DNA of 15,755 nucleotides. Origin: Devosia sp. Its GTDB lineage: Bacteria; Pseudomonadota; Alphaproteobacteria; Rhizobiales; Devosiaceae. The stretch spans positions 1 to 15,755 of the forward strand of contig JAQGKH010000278.1 of the NCBI GenBank assembly GCA_028290225.1, given 5' to 3'. The translations under genes were made by a program, and so were the position numbers. Positions 7,191 to 13,471 of this stretch are shown piece by piece (within the stretch, counting starts at the first letter, position 1; each line of letters starts with the position of its first letter). The notes under the pieces are model-generated. The model was not told the origin of the DNA and ran no database searches. It worked only from the letters and a program-made list of their open reading frames with translations.

Positions 7191-7859
7191 TCAGGCGGCC
7201 GGGGTGGGGGTGCGCACATCCGTGACCTGGGACAGCGGGTATTTGGCGGTGCCCATGGTGAGCAGCGGCTCGGTGCCCGAGAAGTCAACCGCGCTGACAA
7301 TGCCGACCGAGGCCGTTGTTATGGCGATGGTGGTGCCGCTCAGATCGGTGCCGGTGATCTCGATGGAGTAAAGGCCCGCGGGCTGCGCCAAGCCGTTGGA
7401 GCCCTGGCCATCCCAGGCGAACTGGCCGTTGCCGGCGGGCAGCGATCCCGCTTCGGAATAAACCACATTGCCCGAGGCATTCATGATGCTGACCTTGGCG
7501 TTATGGACGGGCGAGGCAGCAACATAACCCCACAGCGCCTTGCCGCCCTTGAGTTCGGAGGCGGTGCCGGCCACGGTGACTTCCTTGCCGATATAATTGA
7601 CCGCATCGGTCTTGCCGGCGCTTTGGGTGGCCAGCATCAGCGACTCCAGGAACTCATTGGTCTTGAGCTGCTGCTCGACCCCGGTGAACTGCACCAATTG
7701 CTGGGTGAACTGGTTGGTGTCGAGCGGCTCAAGCGGGTTCTGGTTCTTGAGCTGGGTGGTGAGAATGCTGAGGAAGGTGTCGAAATTGTCGGCGATGGTG
7801 CTGCGCGAATTGCTGATCGCGCCGGTGCCGGTGCTTGCCGAGATGCCAGTGACAGCCAT
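7191..7859 (-). CDS. flgD: FlgD, flagellar hook assembly (cap) protein
   Basis: FlgD caps the growing hook and guides polymerisation of FlgE outside the cell; it is exported by the flagellar type III system and has no Sec signal. The 222-residue product has the conserved N-terminal block FDTFLSILTTQLKNQNPLEP (26-45), followed by DTNQFTQQLVQFTGVEQQ, then a tudor/FnIII-like beta region. That region contains FAWDGQGSNGLAQPAGLYSI (147-166), the typical FlgD turn. The ATG at 7859 follows TGAGGATC, a good ribosome-binding site that overlaps the fliK stop 9 bases upstream. It is cotranscribed with fliK from the sigma-54 promoter. Length is normal. Confidence 0.96.
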   Translation of the reverse strand: MAVTGISASTGTGAISNSRSTIADNFDTFLSILTTQLKNQNPLEPLDTNQFTQQLVQFTGVEQQLKTNEFLESLMLATQSAGKTDAVNYIGKEVTVAGTASELKGGKALWGYVAASPVHNAKVSIMNASGNVVYSEAGSLPAGNGQFAWDGQGSNGLAQPAGLYSIEITGTDLSGTTIAITTASVGIVSAVDFSGTEPLLTMGTAKYPLSQVTDVRTPTPAA

Positions 7860-7868
7860 GATTGATCC

Positions 7869-9311
7869 TCAGGCGATGATGTTGATGCCGCCGCCTGCCA
7901 GGCTGCCGCGGTAAAGATTGATGTTGGGCAGGGGCGCCGGCTCGGCATCGCTGTTGCCAGCCGTGCCACCCGGATTGCGTTCGCGGCCTTGCCCGTTCTG
8001 GTTGCCCGGGCCTTGCCCGTCGGCGGGAAAGGGGTTCTGGCGCAGCGAGAATTCCAGATTGGTCTTGCCGCTATCGAGCCCCGCTTGTTGCAGCGCCCGC
8101 TCCAGCCCGCGCTGGTCGCGCTGCATGAGGTCGAGGGTTTCGCTTTTCTCCACCGTGAGCCGTGCCGTGACCTGGCCCGCCGCATCGAAATCCAGATCCA
8201 CCTCGATGCGTCCAAGTTCGGGCGGATCAAGGCGGATCTGGAAGCGCGAATTGCCCTGGTTGGCCTGATGAACCAGCTCGAAGGCCAGTTGGGGCAGGTT
8301 GAGCTGTTGCTGGGAGGTTTGGTAACCGGGCTGTGCCGGGCGCAGGGCGGCTGGCGTAAGTTCGGCGCGGTTCGTTGCAGCGGACTGGTTTGGTCCGCCT
8401 ACAGGGCCGGCCGCCAGATCGGCTTTGGCGGAAACGGCAGCGGCTTGGGCCTTGAGGTCGCTGGTAAGAGTGTCCGGCTCATCGCCGGAGCGGCCGGGGT
8501 CAACCTCAACGGCCGGAGCCGCATCGAGTGCTTGTTCGGTTGCCATGGCCAAGGCGGCCGTTGCGCTGGATTGCAGCTCGGATTGGGTGAGCTTGAGGCC
8601 GCTGCGGCCCAGCTTGGACAGGCTGGCATCGATGGTGGCTGCCGACGCGTTGGCTGCCGCAAGCTGGTCGAGAGCAGCGCTGTCCTGGTTGAGGCCGTCA
8701 AGCAGGGCGGCGAGCTTGTGGCCAAGTTCCTGGGCGGAAGCGGAGGCGGTTTGCTGGCCGGCGAGGAGCGCTTGCGCCAGGGGAGACAGGGCGGTGGCAA
8801 GCTGTTCGGCAAAGCTGCCGGGAACGGGCGGGGATGCTGTTGTCGGGCCCGCTGCACCATCGAGGGCAATGCCAAGGGTTTGCGCGAGCCTGGCAAGGGC
8901 GGCGGATGCCGCGTCCAAGTCCTGCTCGGTGGGAGGCTGGCCGGCCTGGATGCTGGCGGCAATGTTGGTCAGGCTGTCCAGCAATGGTGCCAAGTCGGCC
9001 TGGTTGGGCGCCAAAGGCAGGGGCTGGATCATGGCGGCGTCAAGACCTGCCGCCGACGGATCAAGGGCTTCGGATGGTTCTTCCGCTTCGCCGCCCAGTC
9101 CGAATGCCAGCCGGCCAAGGCCGGCAAGACTCCAATTGCCCTCCATCTGTGCCGTGGCGGAAGGCGCTCCAGCTGGCGTCGTGCCATCCAGCAGCGCTGC
9201 AAAAGCATCCATAAGACTGGTGGGTGCCCCGTCACCATCGGCGGGAGCGCCGAAGCTCTTGATGGTCGAACCGGTGCTGCCTGCAACTGAAAGGGTGAGA
9301 TGTGATGCCAC
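7869..9311 (-). CDS. fliK: FliK, flagellar hook-length control protein (GTG start proposed)
   Basis: FliK measures hook length and switches the export gate from hook to filament substrates. With the GTG at 9311 the product has 480 residues. The first roughly 330 are Ala/Gln/Leu-rich and variable, as is usual. The Flg_hook domain at about 339-425 contains SRFQIRLDPPELGRIEVDLD, the family hallmark, and FSLRQNPFP. A Gly/Asn-rich tail follows. The frame stays open to 9596, but the sigma-54 promoter at 9348-9363 lies inside that extension and the extra residues are unlike FliK, so a start at or after 9311 is required. CAGGA lies 11 bases before the GTG, which is rather far; an ATG at 9212 is the alternative. 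flgD follows after 9 bases. Confidence 0.88.
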   Translation of the reverse strand: MASHLTLSVAGSTGSTIKSFGAPADGDGAPTSLMDAFAALLDGTTPAGAPSATAQMEGNWSLAGLGRLAFGLGGEAEEPSEALDPSAAGLDAAMIQPLPLAPNQADLAPLLDSLTNIAASIQAGQPPTEQDLDAASAALARLAQTLGIALDGAAGPTTASPPVPGSFAEQLATALSPLAQALLAGQQTASASAQELGHKLAALLDGLNQDSAALDQLAAANASAATIDASLSKLGRSGLKLTQSELQSSATAALAMATEQALDAAPAVEVDPGRSGDEPDTLTSDLKAQAAAVSAKADLAAGPVGGPNQSAATNRAELTPAALRPAQPGYQTSQQQLNLPQLAFELVHQANQGNSRFQIRLDPPELGRIEVDLDFDAAGQVTARLTVEKSETLDLMQRDQRGLERALQQAGLDSGKTNLEFSLRQNPFPADGQGPGNQNGQGRERNPGGTAGNSDAEPAPLPNINLYRGSLAGGGINIIA

Positions 9312-9347
9312 TCTGACGCATGTCCTGAAACAACCTGCCTCCCCCCA

Positions 9348-9363
9348 TGCAAGGAGCTTGCCA
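9348..9363 (-). promoter_or_regulatory. Sigma-54 (-24/-12) promoter of fliK-flgD
   Basis: The minus strand reads TGGCAAGCTCCTTGCA, which matches the sigma-54 consensus TGGCACG-N4-TTGCA at every fixed position but one. The GG and GC doublets have the required spacing. Transcription should start near 9337, giving a leader of roughly 25 bases before the fliK GTG. FlbD, encoded in the same window, is the natural activator. Confidence 0.87.
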
Positions 9364-9447
9364 GCCCGACGCCTCCCTAAGCTATTGATGTTGCAGAGGG
9401 CGGCGCTCGCGGCCCTCGCCCGGAGCCGGCAGCAAGGGAGGGGTGAT

Positions 9448-9462
9448 CGGCAAAAGCTGCCG
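9448..9462. promoter_or_regulatory. Palindrome upstream of the sigma-54 promoter, candidate FlbD enhancer (ftr-like) site
   Basis: CGGCA-AAAGC-TGCCG is an inverted repeat with perfect 5-base arms. It lies 85-99 bases upstream of the -24 element of the fliK promoter, the usual distance for an enhancer of a sigma-54 activator. The octamer CGGCAAAA is shared with the fliF leader. FlbD binding is inferred from position and from known ftr placement in Caulobacter. Confidence 0.55.
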
Positions 9463-9549
9463 GGTGGCGTTGCAGCGGGGCGGGGAAAGGGGTAAGAGGC
9501 GCGCGACAGTTGTCCGCTGGCCCTTGAACCCAACCGGATGCATAGAAAG

Positions 9550-10704
9550 ATGCTGAATTCGCTTGATATTGCCAAGCGTCCCGAAGACACGCGCATTGTG
9601 GTCGCGATGTCGGGGGGCGTGGATTCCTCGGTCGTGGCGGGGCTCCTGGCCCGGCAGGGCTATGACGTGGTGGGGGTGACCCTGCAGCTTTACGATCATG
9701 GCGAGGCCACCCATCGCAAGGGCGCGTGCTGCGCCGGGCAGGATATCCATGATGCCCGCCGGGTGGCGGCGGCGCTGGGCATTCCCCACTATGTTCTTGA
9801 TTATGAAGAGCGCTTCAAGCGCAGCGTGATTGCGCCGTTTGCCAATGCCTATCAGCAGGGTGAAACGCCGGTGCCTTGCATTGCCTGCAACCAGTCAGTG
9901 AAGTTCGTGGACCTGCTGGCCGTGGCGCAGGATTTGGGCGCCGATGCGCTGGCAACCGGGCATTATGTGCAGTCGCGGGTGGGCGAGGATGGGCGGCGCC
10001 AGCTGTTCCGGCCGGTGGATGGCGAGCGCGACCAAACCTATTTCCTGTTCGCGACCACGCAGGCGCAGCTCGACTTCCTGCGCTTTCCGTTGGGGGGAAT
10101 GGGCAAGGCCGAAGTGCGCGAGCTGGCGCGCGAAATGGGGCTGGAGATCGCCGACAAGCACGACAGCCAGGACATCTGCTTTGTGCCGCAGGGCAAATAT
10201 GCCGACATCATCCGCAAGATGCACCCCGAGGCGGTAGCCCAGGGCGAGATCGTGCATCTGGATGGTCGGGTGCTGGGCACCCATGCGGGGATCGTCAACT
10301 ACACGGTGGGGCAACGCAAGGGCCTTGGCGTGGCGGCGGCCGAACCGCTTTATGTGATCAAGCTCGAGCACAAGACGGGGCGGGTGATCGTGGGTCCGCG
10401 CGAGGCGCTCAAGACCCACACGGTGCGGTTGCGGGATGTGAACTGGCTCGGAAGCCGGCCATTGGTGGAAGCGGCCGCGGGCAATGGCGCACCGGTGGAA
10501 GTGAAGGTGCGCTCGACGCGCGGGCCGCAGCCGGCGGTGATCCAGATGCGCGATGGCGCGGTTTATGTGACGCTGGTTGCGGGCGAATACGGCATTTCAC
10601 CGGGGCAGGCCTGCGTGTTCTACGCCGATGACAGCGCCACCGCCGAAGTGCTGGGCGGAGGGTTCATCGCGGAAGCCGTGCCGCAGGTGTTTGCCGCGGC
10701 TTAG
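9550..10704 (+). CDS. mnmA: MnmA, tRNA-specific 2-thiouridylase
   Basis: MnmA uses ATP and relayed sulfur to make 2-thiouridine at the wobble position of tRNA-Lys, -Glu and -Gln. The 384-residue product has the N-type ATP pyrophosphatase PP-loop SGGVDSS (21-27). The catalytic Cys pair is C113 in CNQSVKF and C210 in DSQDICF, equivalent to E. coli C102 and C199. The central NYTVGQRKGLG (250-260) and C-terminal beta-barrel GEYGISPGQACVFY are also present. Two ATGs are possible (9538 and 9550); neither has a strong ribosome-binding site. I chose 9550 because MLNSLD resembles family N-termini, but the 12-base difference is unresolved. It diverges from fliK, and its stop overlaps that of the next gene. 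Confidence 0.96.
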   Translation: MLNSLDIAKRPEDTRIVVAMSGGVDSSVVAGLLARQGYDVVGVTLQLYDHGEATHRKGACCAGQDIHDARRVAAALGIPHYVLDYEERFKRSVIAPFANAYQQGETPVPCIACNQSVKFVDLLAVAQDLGADALATGHYVQSRVGEDGRRQLFRPVDGERDQTYFLFATTQAQLDFLRFPLGGMGKAEVRELAREMGLEIADKHDSQDICFVPQGKYADIIRKMHPEAVAQGEIVHLDGRVLGTHAGIVNYTVGQRKGLGVAAAEPLYVIKLEHKTGRVIVGPREALKTHTVRLRDVNWLGSRPLVEAAAGNGAPVEVKVRSTRGPQPAVIQMRDGAVYVTLVAGEYGISPGQACVFYADDSATAEVLGGGFIAEAVPQVFAAA

Positions 10705-10895
10705 TTGGCGGGCTCAGTCGTGCCCTTGGGCAGGGGGATGGCGTCTTCGGGCGCGATATGGCGTTCAGCTTCGATGGTATCGTAGTTGCGCCAAGTGACG
10801 AGGTTTGAATACAGCGTCGCGGCCACAGTGATCACCGCCAGGCCAATGAAAATGGCGATCACCAACTGGCCTGAGTTGAATTTCGGGTTTGGCAT
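10701..10895 (-). CDS. Small single-pass membrane protein (64 aa), function unknown
   Basis: This 64-residue ORF has an ATG at 10895 preceded by TTGAGG at a good spacing. One hydrophobic helix spans about residues 11-31 (LVIAIFIGLAVITVAATLYS), with a positive N-terminal flank (NPKF) and a polar tail carrying WRNYDTIEAER, so the N-terminus is probably cytoplasmic or the orientation ambiguous. The protein-like composition and clear start support a real gene; I do not recognise the family. Its TAA (10703-10701) overlaps the mnmA TAG (10702-10704) in a convergent TTAG arrangement, so there is no room for a terminator between them. Confidence 0.7.
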   Translation of the reverse strand: MPNPKFNSGQLVIAIFIGLAVITVAATLYSNLVTWRNYDTIEAERHIAPEDAIPLPKGTTEPAN

Positions 10896-10982
10896 GAGCT
10901 GGCCTCAAGGTCTGTTCGGCAGTGTCGCCGCAAAGCAATGGGGAGGCCTTTAGCACCTCCGCAGGGGTTTGGCGAAGGGCGC

Positions 10983-11016
10983 GGAGCCACCTCCCCTGGA
11001 TTGGGGAGGTGGCTCC
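10983..11016. terminator. Long perfect hairpin, possible terminator between two minus-strand genes
   Basis: A perfect 14-bp stem, GGAGCCACCTCCCC / GGGGAGGTGGCTCC, closes a 6-base loop (tggatt). It begins 22 bases after the dioxygenase stop on the minus strand. A weak T run (GTGGTTTT) follows only on the plus side; on the minus strand the stem is followed by GC-rich sequence, so intrinsic termination of the dioxygenase transcript is not textbook. It could also be a dispersed palindromic repeat unit. Confidence 0.5.
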
Positions 11017-11037
11017 GTGGTTTTCCCAAGCGGGTGT

Positions 11038-11988
11038 TCAGGTCAGGGGCTTGAGGTTGGCTTCGATGCTGGCGCGACGGCTTTCAAGGAACGGGGGCAG
11101 GGCGAGGGTTTCGCCCAGGCTTTCCATCGGCTCGTCGGCGGCAAAGCCGGGCGTGTCGGTGGCGAGCTCAAACAGAATGCCGTTGGGCTCGCGGAAATAC
11201 AGCGAGGTGAAGTAGAACCGTTCCACTTCGCCGCTGGAGCGGATGCCAAAGGAATGAACGTGCTCGATCCACTGGCGAAGCGTGTCCTGATCCGGGGTGC
11301 GGAAGGCGACGTGATGCACGCCGCCGGCGCCGGGCCGGGCAGGAGCAAGCGTGGGGTCAACCACCACATGCAGTTCGGCTGAAGGGCCGCCCGGGCCCAT
11401 CTCGAACACATGGGTTTCCCCATTGCGCTCGCGGGCCGGATAGGTACGCACCTTGCGCATGTTCATCACCTGCGTCAGCACCGCTTCGGTGCGATCAAGG
11501 CGCGGCACGGCGAGGCTGATCGGTCCAAGACCGATAATCTGCCGCTCCGCCGGCACCGGCGACTTGGCCCAGGGCACCACCTTGTTGGCGGGGTCGGTCA
11601 CCAGGCGGAAGCGCTGGCCTTCGAAATCCTCGAAATCGAGAGACAGATGGCCGTTGCGCTCCTTGATGGCCGATGTGCCCACGCCATGCGCCTGCAGATG
11701 CTCTTTCCACCAGTTCAGGCTGTCTTCGCTGTCCACGCGCAGGCCGGTGCGGCTGACGGTATGATTGCCGCGCTGTTCGCGGACGGTGTCAAAGTCAAAA
11801 AAGGTCAAATCGGCGCCGGGCGAGGCAACGCCATCGCCGTAAAACAGGTGGTAGGCGGTGGTGTCATCCTGATTGACGGTCTTCTTGATCAGACGCATGC
11901 CCAGGGTCTGCGTATAGAATTGCAGGTTCCTGGACGCTTGCGCGGTGACGGCGGTGAGGTGGTGAATGCCTCCCAACTGCAGGGTCAT
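11038..11988 (-). CDS. Ring-cleaving (extradiol, VOC) dioxygenase of the hydroquinone-cleaving type
   Basis: This 316-residue protein has two VOC (glyoxalase/bleomycin-resistance fold) modules, in the style of PcpA/MhqA/MhqO-type ring-cleaving dioxygenases. These use Fe(II) and oxygen to open hydroquinones or related aromatics. Module one begins GIHHLTAVT (7-15) and module two GVHHVAFRTP (223-232). The likely metal ligands are His9 or His10, His225 or His226, and Glu274 in NGILFELATD (269-278), with YFTSLYFREP just before it. The ATG at 11988 follows AAGGAG; the longer open frame to 12138 has no such support. It stands alone on its strand, and no regulator is adjacent. The substrate cannot be told from sequence; detoxification of quinones is the commonest role. 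Confidence 0.86.
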   Translation of the reverse strand: MTLQLGGIHHLTAVTAQASRNLQFYTQTLGMRLIKKTVNQDDTTAYHLFYGDGVASPGADLTFFDFDTVREQRGNHTVSRTGLRVDSEDSLNWWKEHLQAHGVGTSAIKERNGHLSLDFEDFEGQRFRLVTDPANKVVPWAKSPVPAERQIIGLGPISLAVPRLDRTEAVLTQVMNMRKVRTYPARERNGETHVFEMGPGGPSAELHVVVDPTLAPARPGAGGVHHVAFRTPDQDTLRQWIEHVHSFGIRSSGEVERFYFTSLYFREPNGILFELATDTPGFAADEPMESLGETLALPPFLESRRASIEANLKPLT

Positions 11989-12138
11989 TGGTGGTCTCCT
12001 TGAAGGGCTCAGGCTCGCCAGCCGAGCCAATGATATTGTTATGGGACAAATAGGGCAAACGCCCGGGATGGCTAAGCCAGGACAGGTGCGACGAACTGTT
12101 GCTTGTTGTTGAACGGCCGTTGAGCACCATTCAATCAC

Positions 12139-12159
12139 GCCAGCTGATCACAAGCTGGC
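12139..12159. repeat. Inverted repeat in the dioxygenase / radical SAM intergenic region
   Basis: GCCAGCT and AGCTGGC are perfect 7-base arms around a 7-base spacer. It lies between the two divergent genes, about 150 bases upstream of the dioxygenase start and about 75 upstream of the radical SAM start. A second perfect palindrome, AACGGCCGTT, lies at 12112-12121. Either could be an operator for the dioxygenase. No known motif is matched. Confidence 0.4.
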
Positions 12160-12213
12160 TAGGAGCCCAAATTTGCCGGTGCTTTTCGGTTGGCCATGCG
12201 TTAGGAGCAAGGC

Positions 12214-12228
12214 GAACAGATGAGGAAC
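12214..12228 (+). promoter_or_regulatory. LexA (SOS) box over the ribosome-binding site of the radical SAM gene
   Basis: GAAC-AGATGAG-GAAC is an exact match to the alphaproteobacterial LexA box GAAC-N7-GAAC. It ends 4 bases before the ATG and includes the GAGGA ribosome-binding site. One such match could be expected by chance in a few windows of this size, but its position before a DNA-repair cassette makes real SOS control likely. Confidence 0.7.
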
Positions 12229-12232
12229 ATTG

Positions 12233-13471
12233 ATGGCTGCCCTAACGCTTCGACGCAAGCTGGCCGTGTTGTCGGACGCTGCCAAATATGATGCCTCCTG
12301 CGCTTCGAGTGGCACCGAAAAGCGCAACAGCAAGCAAAGCGGCGGCATAGGTTCGACCGAAGGCAGCGGCATCTGCCATTCCTATGCGCCCGATGGCCGG
12401 TGCATTTCGCTGCTCAAGATCCTTTTGACCAATTTCTGCATCTATGAGTGCAGCTATTGTATCAACCGCTCATCTTCGAATGTGCAGCGCGCCCGCTTTT
12501 CAGTGGTGGAAGTGGTGGGGCTGACCCTCGACTTTTACAAGCGCAATTATATCGAGGGGCTGTTCCTGTCCTCGGGAATTATCCGCTCGCCCGATTACAC
12601 GATGGAAGAACTGGTGCGGGTGGCGCGCAGCCTGCGCGAGGACCATCAGTTTGCCGGCTATATCCACCTCAAGGTGATCCCCAATGCCGCGCCCGAACTG
12701 CTGGCGGAAGCCGGGCGCTGGGCCGACCGGCTGTCCACCAATATCGAGATGCCGACCGATCTAGGGCTCGAAGCACTGGCGCCCGAAAAAAAGCCCAGCG
12801 AGATTCGCACGGCCATGGCGCGCATCCGCGGCAAGCTGGTGGAAGCCGAGCCCGACAAGAAGGCCAGAGCCGCCAAGCCCAAATATGCGCCAGCCGGGCA
12901 ATCCACCCAGATGATCGTGGGGGCGGACGCGGCCGATGATGCAGCCATCCTGACGCGCGCGGCGGGGCTGTATTCAGGCTATAATCTCAAACGGGTGTAT
13001 TATTCGGCCTTTTCGCCCATTCCCGATGCCAGCGCCAGGTTGCCACTGAAATCGCCGCCGCTGCTGCGCGAGCATCGGCTCTACCAAGCCGACTGGCTGA
13101 TCCGCTTTTACGGCTTTGAGGTGCCCGAGATCATTGCGGGGGGCGAAGATGGCCTGCTGGATCTGGCGATCGATCCCAAGCTTGCTTGGGCGCTCAAGCA
13201 TCGCGAGCAGTTCCCGGTGAACGTCAATCGGGCAGACCGGGAAATGCTGTTGCGGGTGCCGGGGCTTGGGGCCAGGAGCATCGACCGGATCATCACCACG
13301 CGCCGTCACCACAGTTTGCGGCTGGACGACGTGGCCCGCATTGTGGGCTCAATCGATGCGGTGCGGCCGTTCATCGAGGCGGTGGACTGGAGCCCCGGCG
13401 GCATGACCGATGATAACAGGCTCAAGGCGAAGCTGACGCCGCAAGCTGAACAGCTCAGTCTTTTTGCATGA
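12233..13471 (+). CDS. Putative DNA modification/repair radical SAM protein (UdgX-linked family)
   Basis: This 412-residue protein belongs to the radical SAM family that travels with UdgX-like genes (TIGR03916 type). The cluster motif is CIYECSYC (69-76; Cys 69, 73 and 76), binding the 4Fe-4S that cleaves S-adenosylmethionine. A SAM/barrel region follows, with SSGIIRSPDYTMEEL (113-127), IHLKVIPNA and QSTQMIVGA. A helix-hairpin-helix DNA-binding motif lies at about 331-358 (VNRADREMLLRVPGLG). The protein ends EQLSLFA, whose QLSLF (407-411) is identical to the canonical beta sliding-clamp-binding motif. The ATG at 12233 has GAGGA just upstream, inside a LexA-type box. The stop overlaps the next gene as ATGA, so the two are a translational unit. 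The reaction and DNA substrate are not known to me. Confidence 0.92.
   Translation: MAALTLRRKLAVLSDAAKYDASCASSGTEKRNSKQSGGIGSTEGSGICHSYAPDGRCISLLKILLTNFCIYECSYCINRSSSNVQRARFSVVEVVGLTLDFYKRNYIEGLFLSSGIIRSPDYTMEELVRVARSLREDHQFAGYIHLKVIPNAAPELLAEAGRWADRLSTNIEMPTDLGLEALAPEKKPSEIRTAMARIRGKLVEAEPDKKARAAKPKYAPAGQSTQMIVGADAADDAAILTRAAGLYSGYNLKRVYYSAFSPIPDASARLPLKSPPLLREHRLYQADWLIRFYGFEVPEIIAGGEDGLLDLAIDPKLAWALKHREQFPVNVNRADREMLLRVPGLGARSIDRIITTRRHHSLRLDDVARIVGSIDAVRPFIEAVDWSPGGMTDDNRLKAKLTPQAEQLSLFA

Noticed and set aside
7989..9290. Plus-strand open frame of 433 codons opposite fliK
   Set aside because: A shadow of the FliK Ala/Gln-rich region; no start signal and Gly-rich low-complexity translation.
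9312..9596. N-terminal extension of fliK up to 9596
   Set aside because: It would overlap the mnmA start and contain the fliK sigma-54 promoter; the residues (Arg/Ser/Cys/Pro-rich) are unlike any FliK.
11989..12138. N-terminal extension of the dioxygenase (50 residues)
   Set aside because: The ATG at 11988 has an AAGGAG site and the family N-terminus (GIHHLT) follows at once; the extension reads like non-coding sequence.
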